Assembly (NCBI GenBank): GCA_000715855.1
Contig: KL571209.1
Coordinates: forward strand, 62,969 to 69,286
Source of the DNA: Actinoplanes liguriensis
Lineage (GTDB): Bacteria > Actinomycetota > Actinomycetes > Mycobacteriales > Micromonosporaceae
DNA length: 6,318 nt
Direction of reading: 5' to 3'
Part shown: positions 1 to 4,065 of the stretch, one piece after another
How the letters are laid out: the number at the start of each line of letters is the position of its first letter
Numbering within the stretch: position 1 is the first letter of the stretch
The notes under the pieces: model-generated
Seen by the model: the letters and a program-made list of their open reading frames with translations, nothing else
Database searches by the model: none
What the model was told of the DNA's origin: nothing
Made by a program: the position numbers and the translations under genes

Positions 1-1027
1 CCGCCTCCGCGATGGCGGCCCGGCACTCGGCCGGTGACAGGTCCGCCGTCATCGTGATCGTCGCCACCGAGGAACGTTCGGCCAGCGTGGCCGCCGCGCG
101 CAACACCTGCTGCGCGGCCGGCGACAGACGGCTCACCCGCTCCCGGGTGGAGTCGCGCACCGTCGGCGGAACCTGTAGCTCGCGCAGCTTCAACCGGACC
201 CACTGCCCGTCGCGGAAGACGAGGTCGGCGCGGTCGCACATGAGGCGGACCGACTCCTCCACGGCCAGCGGGACGCCGCCGGTCCGGTCGTGCAGGAACG
301 TCGTGAACTCATCCGAGATCGGCTTGCCGTCCAGCATCGAGGACACCAGCGCCGCCGTGTCGCCGGGCCGCATCGGCGCCAGGGCGATCCTCAGCTGGGT
401 CACGCCGGCCGGCAACCGGGACGTCAGCCGCAGCAACAGCGAACTGTCGTCCACCTCCTCCGGCCGGTAGGAGATCACCAGGCTGGGCCCGTCCGACCGC
501 TGCCGGGAGCTGAGGAACAGGAGGAACTCGCAGGTCACCTCGTCGGCCCACTGCGCGTCCTCGAGGACGAGAACGTCGACACGCAGCGCTCGCAGCAACT
601 CGTCCAGGGCCCGGAACAGGCGATGCCGTGCCGCCTTCGCGTCGTCCAGCGGCGGCAACGCGGGCGGCAGGTCCGAGGACCATTCCGGGAACAGGGGCCG
701 CAACGCGCCCGCGAGCTCGGTGAGCCGCACGCGCGGCACCGGGCGCTCGATCCCGTGGAACGCGTCGACGATCGGCCCCAGCGTCAGGGACTCCCGCAGC
801 GGTGGGCACACCGACACCAGGGCGGTGCGCTGATCCGGCGCGGCCAGCCACTCACGCAGCAACCGGCTCTTGCCGATCCCCGCCTCGCCCTCCACCAGCA
901 CGATCGCCGGGGGCCGGGCCAGGGCGCCCCGCAGCGCCGCCAGCTCCCGATCACGGCCGACGAAACGTGGTGTGTCAACGGCCGGCGCGGTCCCGCCTCC
1001 CTCGGCCGAGGGATCGATCAAGACCAT
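1..1027 (-). CDS. LuxR-family (LAL-type) ATPase transcriptional regulator, N-terminal part
   Basis: I translated the reverse strand from ATG 1027 to the window edge: 342 codons with no stop. The C-terminus lies outside the window. Seen: an FVGRDRELAALRGAL segment at residues 22-36, as in AAA_16 modules of large LuxR/SARP regulators; Walker A GEAGIGKS at 47-54; Walker B VLVLEDAQWAD at 152-162; an arginine-containing SYRPEE sensor-like strand at 186-191; and a TGGVPLAVEE segment near 268-277 typical of STAND ATPases. Family knowledge: these proteins bind ATP, sense a ligand or partner through C-terminal repeats, and bind DNA through a C-terminal LuxR HTH, with a usual length near 900 residues. 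That half is not visible, so the LuxR assignment is inference; another AAA_16 regulator or adenylate-cyclase-like protein is possible. An in-frame TGA at 1078-1076 and no other start codon between fix ATG 1027. There is no clear Shine-Dalgarno. The start follows the stop of a possible 36-residue ORF by 7 nt, suggesting translational coupling. Confidence 0.85.
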   Translation of the reverse strand, partial: MVLIDPSAEGGGTAPAVDTPRFVGRDRELAALRGALARPPAIVLVEGEAGIGKSRLLREWLAAPDQRTALVSVCPPLRESLTLGPIVDAFHGIERPVPRVRLTELAGALRPLFPEWSSDLPPALPPLDDAKAARHRLFRALDELLRALRVDVLVLEDAQWADEVTCEFLLFLSSRQRSDGPSLVISYRPEEVDDSSLLLRLTSRLPAGVTQLRIALAPMRPGDTAALVSSMLDGKPISDEFTTFLHDRTGGVPLAVEESVRLMCDRADLVFRDGQWVRLKLRELQVPPTVRDSTRERVSRLSPAAQQVLRAAATLAERSSVATITMTADLSPAECRAAIAEA

Positions 1028-1034
1028 CGCGGGC

Positions 1035-1145
1035 TCAGTGGCCGGTGACGAGGCGGCCGGGGCGGAGCTCGACGATCACACGGTCGCGAGTCCACCGCGG
1101 ATCCGCGGCGGCCGGCAGCTTCGCGATGTCCTCATCGGTATGCAT
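1035..1145 (-). CDS. possible small protein (36 aa) upstream of the LuxR-type regulator
   Basis: Reverse-strand ATG 1145-1143 opens a 36-codon frame ending at TGA 1037-1035. It begins MHTDEDIAKLPAAADPRWTR and ends in a basic, beta-strand-like stretch (VIVELRPGRLVTGH). About 30 of 35 third positions are G or C, as in the neighbouring real genes, and it fills most of the gap between the ankyrin gene (stop 1182) and the regulator (ATG 1027) on the same strand. A TAG lies four codons upstream, so ATG is the only start. There is no Shine-Dalgarno, but a TAGCGT hexamer at 1157-1152 lies 6 nt before ATG, compatible with a leaderless start. I do not recognise the family. It could be a coupled leader peptide, a small partner of the regulator, or chance. 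Confidence 0.4.
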   Translation of the reverse strand: MHTDEDIAKLPAAADPRWTRDRVIVELRPGRLVTGH

Positions 1146-1155
1146 GCGGCCACGC

Positions 1156-1177
1156 TAAAGGCCGAACGTTAAAGGCC
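1156..1177. repeat. tandem TAAAGGCC direct repeat with central AACGTT
   Basis: TAAAGGCC occurs at 1156-1163 and again at 1170-1177, a 14-bp period, with the palindrome AACGTT at 1165-1170 between and overlapping them. The pair lies in the 36-bp gap between the ankyrin gene and the small ORF, just upstream of the latter's ATG. Two same-face half-sites ahead of a gene could be an operator, but chance is possible in so short a motif. Confidence 0.35.
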
Positions 1178-1181
1178 TGCG

Positions 1182-1580
1182 TCAATGTGACGAGTCGAGC
1201 AGTTCCAGCATCTCGGGAAGGTCGAAGAACTCGGCGGTGGGTCGCGCGGTGTCCGGATTCGCGCCCGCCCCGAGAAGGGCGTTCACCGCCGGGGTGTCGC
1301 GGCGGAAGACGGCGGCGGCCAGCGCGGTCTGCCCCCGGTCGTTGACCCGTTCCGGGTCGGCGCCGTGCGCCAGCAGCGCGGCCACCGTGTCCGGATGACT
1401 GTGGTACGCCGCGAGGATCAGCAGCGTGTCGCCCTTGTCGTTGGTCAGGTTGACCGGCAGGCCCGCGGTCACGTTGGCGATCAGCTCATCGGTGCTGCCG
1501 GAGCGCGCCAGGTCGAACATGCGGTGGGCGAAGGCGAGGGTGGCGTCGTCGAGGTCGGTCACGCCGCGGCGGATACCCAC
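1182..1580 (-). CDS. ankyrin-repeat protein
   Basis: A 132-residue soluble protein made almost entirely of ankyrin repeats, a fold that mediates protein-protein contacts. Seen, counting from GTG 1580: a short leader, then repeat 1 at about 21-50 (MFDLARSGSTDELIANV..GLPVNLTNDKG), repeat 2 at 51-83 (DTLLILAAYHSHPDTVAALLAHGADP..), repeat 3 at 84-111 (QTALAAAVFRRD..AVNALLGAGANPDT), and a capping helix DLPEMLELL at 120-128. There is no signal peptide or membrane segment. Short ankyrin proteins of this kind are common single genes in actinobacteria; their partners are mostly unknown. The frame opens at GTG 1598, but GGGAGGGG at 1594-1587 lies inside that extension and is correctly spaced (6 nt) for GTG 1580; GTG 1583 is the other option. 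The divergent glycosyltransferase shares its promoter region, and the small ORF and LuxR-type gene follow on the same strand, so an operon is possible. Confidence 0.88.
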   Translation of the reverse strand: MGIRRGVTDLDDATLAFAHRMFDLARSGSTDELIANVTAGLPVNLTNDKGDTLLILAAYHSHPDTVAALLAHGADPERVNDRGQTALAAAVFRRDTPAVNALLGAGANPDTARPTAEFFDLPEMLELLDSSH

Positions 1581-1602
1581 CACGAACCCCTCCCACACTT
1601 AA

Positions 1603-1631
1603 CGTATATCGGCTCCGGGGGCTTGCCGCAA
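1603..1631 (-). promoter_or_regulatory. candidate promoter of the ankyrin gene
   Basis: On the minus strand, TTGCGG (1631-1626) and TATACG (1608-1603) are separated by 17 bp; TACGTT at 1606-1601 is an alternative -10. A start near 1596 would leave a short leader containing the GGGAGGGG ribosome site. The -35 box overlaps that of the opposite promoter. Assigned by eye. Confidence 0.4.
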
Positions 1632-1653
1632 GACCCTGGAGAGGGTGCAGAAT
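1623..1653 (+). promoter_or_regulatory. candidate MerR-type promoter of the glycosyltransferase gene
   Basis: TTGCCG (1623-1628) and CAGAAT (1648-1653) are separated by 19 bp, longer than the usual 17. The spacer holds the dyad ACCCT-GGAG-AGGGT (1633-1646), centred at 1639.5, almost mid-spacer. A 19-bp spacer with a centred dyad is the known hallmark of MerR-family promoters, where the activator twists the DNA. A second inverted repeat, CTTGC-C-GCAAG (1622-1632), covers the -35 boxes of both divergent promoters. No merR-like gene is present in the window, so the regulator would have to be elsewhere. Confidence 0.45.
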
Positions 1654-1686
1654 CGCCGGACACCTGCGAAAACGGGAGTCGCGAAG

Positions 1687-2901
1687 ATGCGTGTGTTGCT
1701 GACGACATGGGGTTCCCGGGGCGACGTCGAGCCGCTGGCCGGGCTGGCGGTGGCGATCCGGAACGAGGGCGGCGAGGCCGTGGTCGCCGCGCCGCCGGAC
1801 GAGGATTTCGTGGCGCTGCTGGCCCGGGCCGGGGTGCCGCACGTGCCGCTCGGGCCGACGGTCCGCTCGGTGGTGGCCGGGCCGAGACCGCCGGGCGCGG
1901 AGGAGGCGTTCCGGCTCGCGCCGGCGCTGGTCGCGGCCCGGTTCGAGACGCTGATGACGGCGGCGCGGGGGTGCGACGCGCTGCTGGCGACCGGGCTGAT
2001 GCCGGCCGGAGCCCGGGACGTGGCCGACAAGCTGGGGATCCGTTACGTGCTCGCCTGCTTCCACCTGCTCGGGCTGCCGTCGCGGCACTCCGCGCCGGGC
2101 CGGCGTCCGGGTACCCCCTCGGACGAGGGGGCCGACCTGGAGACGAAGTGGAAGCAGGATGCTGACCGTGTCAACGCGCTCTACGGTGACGCCGTCAACA
2201 CCCATCGAGCCGCGATCGGGTTGCCGCCGATCTACAACGTCCGCGACTACGTCTTCGGCGATCAGCCGTGGCTGGCCGCCGATCCGCTGCTCTGCCCCTC
2301 GGAGGGCGTGACCGATCTTGACGTGGTGCAGACCGGCGCCTGGCTGCTGCCCGACGAGCGGCCCCTGCCGGCCGGCCTGGAGGCCTTCCTGGACGCCGGG
2401 GAACCGCCGGTCTACGTGGGCTTCGGCAGCATGGCGTCGTACACGCGGAAGGACATCGCTCGGATCGGCATCGAGGCCGCCCGGGCACACGGACGCCGGG
2501 TCGTGCTCGCCAGCGGCTGGGCCGGGCTGACCGCGATCGACGATGCCAAGGACTGCTTCGTCGTCGGCGAGGTGAACCAGCAGGCGCTCTTCCAGCGTGT
2601 CGCGGCGGTCGTGCACCACGGCGGCGCCGGCACCACCCACACCGCGTCGCGGTCCGGCACACCGCAGGTCATCCTGCCGCACATCGCCGATCAGCCGTCC
2701 TGGGCCGCCAAGATCACCGAGCTGGGCATCGGGGTGACCGCGGCCCCGGAGACGCTCGCCGACGCGCTTTCCCAAGCTTTGAAACCCGATTTGCGCGTAC
2801 GGGCGCAGGCCGTCGCCCCACAGATCCGCCCCGACGGCGCAACGGTCGCGGCCCGCCTGCTCCTCGCCCCGCAGAGCGAACAGGCGCCGGGACGCCGATG
2901 A
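1687..2901 (+). CDS. GT1-family glycosyltransferase (UGT / antibiotic-aglycone type)
   Basis: A 404-residue GT-B fold enzyme expected to transfer a sugar from a nucleotide-sugar donor to a small hydrophobic acceptor in the cytoplasm. Seen: N-terminal MRVLLTTWGSRGDVEPLAGL (1-20), the acceptor-domain signature of bacterial GT1 enzymes such as vancomycin-type and macrolide glycosyltransferases; an inter-domain segment with PPVYVGFGSMAS around 239-250; and the donor-binding motif VHHGGAGTTHTA at 309-320, followed by GTPQVILPHIADQP. The length matches the family. There is no signal or membrane segment. ATG 1687 is chosen because GGGAG (1674-1678) lies 8 nt upstream and the protein then starts exactly at the conserved beta strand; an in-frame GTG at 1645 would add 14 unconserved residues and lies inside the promoter dyad. 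The gene is not next to any biosynthetic gene, which with a possible MerR-type promoter fits a drug-detoxifying role, but the substrate is unknown. Confidence 0.9.
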   Translation: MRVLLTTWGSRGDVEPLAGLAVAIRNEGGEAVVAAPPDEDFVALLARAGVPHVPLGPTVRSVVAGPRPPGAEEAFRLAPALVAARFETLMTAARGCDALLATGLMPAGARDVADKLGIRYVLACFHLLGLPSRHSAPGRRPGTPSDEGADLETKWKQDADRVNALYGDAVNTHRAAIGLPPIYNVRDYVFGDQPWLAADPLLCPSEGVTDLDVVQTGAWLLPDERPLPAGLEAFLDAGEPPVYVGFGSMASYTRKDIARIGIEAARAHGRRVVLASGWAGLTAIDDAKDCFVVGEVNQQALFQRVAAVVHHGGAGTTHTASRSGTPQVILPHIADQPSWAAKITELGIGVTAAPETLADALSQALKPDLRVRAQAVAPQIRPDGATVAARLLLAPQSEQAPGRR

Positions 2902-2943
2902 ACGCCCGGTCACGTCGGCGAGAACCGACCTCCGGCCCCAGCC

Positions 2944-3066
2944 GGGACCTCATGTCGCGGCTGCGCGGGCTTTCGGGGCTGGTGCTCACGGTGGTTATGC
3001 GGCCCGATAACCACCGTGGGCACCAGCCTGCCCAGGGCGACCTGCGCTGGGACCTCATGTGGCGGC
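2944..3066. repeat. direct repeat pair flanking the intergenic hairpin
   Basis: GGGACCTCATGT-C-GCGGC (2944-2961) and GGGACCTCATGT-G-GCGGC (3049-3066) match at 17 of 18 positions and bracket the large hairpin, 15 nt before it and 20 nt after it. Such repeats beside a long palindrome suggest a repetitive extragenic element or a small mobile remnant rather than a simple terminator. Only this one copy is visible here. Confidence 0.65.
2977..3028. repeat. large intergenic hairpin (22-bp stem, 8-nt loop)
   Basis: Bases 2977-2998 pair with 3007-3028 around the 8-nt loop GCGGCCCG. All 22 positions pair, with a single T·G mismatch (2986/3019) that becomes a G·U wobble in plus-strand RNA. The stem contains CACGGTGGTTAT on the left and ATAACCACCGTG on the right. 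It lies 75 bp after the glycosyltransferase stop and before the TetR gene. No T-tract follows. It could act as a factor-assisted terminator or RNA stabiliser, or be a REP/MITE-like element. Confidence 0.8.
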
Positions 3067-3115
3067 GCGGCTCCGCCAGGCGCGCGGCTCTCCGGATGGC
3101 ATCGAAAATAGGGTA

Positions 3116-3144
3116 TGTACAAGAATTTCATCGCGGCGTAACTT
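3116..3144 (+). promoter_or_regulatory. candidate promoter giving a leaderless TetR-family mRNA
   Basis: TGTACA (3116-3121) and TAACTT (3139-3144) are 17 bp apart. The hexamer TAACTT ends 7 nt before ATG 3152, so transcription would begin at or next to the start codon. This explains the absence of a Shine-Dalgarno sequence. The stretch is also the most AT-rich of the region. Assigned by eye. Confidence 0.45.
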
Positions 3145-3151
3145 CCGGGTT

Positions 3152-3763
3152 ATGAAACGGCCGGCGGGCAGCCGAGGGGAGTACGCCAAGACCGCGCAGC
3201 GTCGCCAGGACATCCTGCGCACCGCTGTCGAGGTGTTCACCGAGCGGGGTTACGAGGCATCTTCGTTCCGGGAGATCGCGGCCCGGGTCGGTATGAGCGA
3301 GACCGGCGTCGCCTTTCACTTCGGGGGTAAGGCGGCCCTGCTGGCCGCGGTGCTCGAGATCCGCGGTGAGCAGGACGCCGCGCGCTGGGGCGGTGGCGGC
3401 GTCATCGCCCCGGACCGGCTGACCGAACTGGTCGCCCACAACGCCGGGCAGCCCGGCATGGTCCAGTTGTTCACGAAACTCGCTGCGGAAGGGACCTCGA
3501 AGAACAGCAGGGCCCACCCGTTCTTCACCGATCGCTACGACAAGATCCGGCGCGGCACCGCCGACCACGTCCGCGCGTCGCAGCGCGACGGCCGGACACG
3601 CGCCGACCTGGACCCCGACCTGGTGGCCCAGGTGCTCATCGCCGTCATGGACGGCCTTCAGGTGCAGTGGCTCTACGACGAGAGCCTGGACATGGCGGCC
3701 GCGATGGACCTACTGCTGTCCACGTGGCTGCCGCCCCACACCCCCGGCCCGGTTACGGCGTAG
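3152..3763 (+). CDS. TetR/AcrR-family transcriptional regulator
   Basis: A 203-residue DNA-binding regulator, usually a dimeric repressor released by a small ligand. Seen: N-terminal TetR domain with helix 1 RRQDILRTAVEVFTERGYEA (17-36) and the helix-turn-helix SFREIAARVGMSETGVAFHFGGKAALL (38-64), where the usual YYHF or YYYF is VAFHF. The rest (about 75-203) is helical ligand-binding and dimerisation sequence, including a DPDLVAQVLIAVMDGLQVQWLYD helix typical of the C-terminal domain. The length is normal. ATG 3152 puts the TetR domain at the usual distance from the N-terminus; an in-frame ATG at 3059 adds 31 residues overlapping the repeat element and is unlikely. No Shine-Dalgarno is visible; see the leaderless promoter. 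The secreted glycosidase gene starts 113 bp downstream on the same strand and may be its target or merely a neighbour. The ligand is unknown. Confidence 0.93.
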   Translation: MKRPAGSRGEYAKTAQRRQDILRTAVEVFTERGYEASSFREIAARVGMSETGVAFHFGGKAALLAAVLEIRGEQDAARWGGGGVIAPDRLTELVAHNAGQPGMVQLFTKLAAEGTSKNSRAHPFFTDRYDKIRRGTADHVRASQRDGRTRADLDPDLVAQVLIAVMDGLQVQWLYDESLDMAAAMDLLLSTWLPPHTPGPVTA

Positions 3764-3826
3764 CCCGCCCGGGCATCTTTCGCCGGCGGCCGGCACCGGC
3801 AGCCGGAATCCCCTCCTGAGTTCAAA

Positions 3827-3848
3827 GCGCATGCGTCATCGCATGTGC
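3827..3848. promoter_or_regulatory. inverted repeat upstream of the GH3 gene (possible operator or 5' hairpin)
   Basis: GCGCATGCG (3827-3835) and CGCATGTGC (3840-3848) form a 9-bp inverted repeat with one G·T pair around TCAT. A further TATGCG half-site follows at 3860-3865, just before the GGAGG ribosome site. The position, 29 bp before the GH3 start codon, suits an operator or a leader hairpin. The regulator is unknown; the adjacent TetR protein is one candidate. Confidence 0.35.
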
Positions 3849-3876
3849 CGTCTCGACGTATGCGACGGAGGAATAG

Positions 3877-4044
3877 ATGTATGAGTATCGAACAGCGTGG
3901 CGGGCCGGCACGGCCACGACCGTCACGATCGTCGTGCTCACCGCAGTGGCATTGAGCGCGTCCAGCGCCGGCGCCCACGGCCCGCGCCAGCCGGTGCTGG
4001 GCTCACGCAGTGCCTCGATCATCACGGTCGGCAAGCTGAAGTGA
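3877..4044 (+). CDS. secreted GH3 glycosidase, N-terminal fragment (signal peptide), cut by adapter sequence
   Basis: Fifty-five codons from ATG 3877, preceded by a strong GGAGG (3867-3871) with 5-nt spacing. Seen: a classic signal peptide with Arg5 and Arg9, hydrophobic core TATTVTIVVLTAVALS (about 12-27), and a probable signal-peptidase site after ASSAGA (residue 33). There is no lipobox cysteine. The mature start HGPRQPVLGSRSASIITVG resembles the leader of secreted GH3 enzymes, where I would expect a segment like a RDLNGDG..PYEDWR stretch next. Instead the frame meets TGA at 4042-4044, formed at the first bases of a Tn5 mosaic-end sequence. The downstream catalytic frame (ATG 4066) is in the same phase, 189 bp from this ATG. 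I read this as the true start of the same gene, artificially separated. An overlapping ATG at 3881 gives only a 23-codon frame and is rejected. Confidence 0.8.
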   Translation: MYEYRTAWRAGTATTVTIVVLTAVALSASSAGAHGPRQPVLGSRSASIITVGKLK

Positions 4045-4060
4045 TGTGTATAAGAGACAG
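4043..4060 (+). other. Tn5 mosaic-end / Nextera adapter sequence (assembly artefact)
   Basis: GATGTGTATAAGAGACAG is identical to 18 of the 19 bases of the engineered Tn5 mosaic end AGATGTGTATAAGAGACAG; only the first base differs (T at 4042). The mosaic end is a synthetic hybrid of the natural Tn5 ends and is used in tagmentation libraries, so it is not expected in an actinomycete genome. Its orientation is that of a read start: adapter, then genomic sequence from 4061. It is AT-rich amid about 70% GC and carries two stops (TGA 4042-4044, TAA 4051-4053) into the GH3 frame. No transposon body or second end is present. Confidence 0.95.
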
Positions 4061-4065
4061 CCCGT

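Noticed and set aside
290..1048. Plus-strand open frames over 12-1172
   Set aside because: They are shadows of the minus-strand ATPase regulator, whose frame carries Walker A and B motifs.
1645..1686. GTG 1645 as start of the glycosyltransferase
   Set aside because: It lies inside the promoter dyad and before the probable transcription start; ATG 1687 has a good ribosome site and matches the conserved N-terminus.
1486..2913. 475-codon open frame on the minus strand
   Set aside because: It is antisense to the glycosyltransferase, which has clear GT1 motifs; the reverse frame is low-complexity and overlaps the ankyrin gene in another frame.
2910..3131. Minus-strand 73-codon frame across the hairpin
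   Set aside because: Its apparent internal peptide repeats (HEVPA) come from the DNA repeats themselves, with no other sign of coding.
2898..3155. Plus-strand 85-codon frame starting in an ATGA overlap with the glycosyltransferase stop
   Set aside because: It reads straight through the hairpin and repeats, is arginine-rich without domain features, and overlaps the TetR promoter; the overlap looks accidental.
4043..4060. A genuine Tn5 or Tn5-like transposon insertion
   Set aside because: The sequence is the engineered mosaic end, not a natural Tn5 outer or inner end; there is one copy, no transposon body, no duplicated target, and genomic sequence seems lost rather than duplicated.
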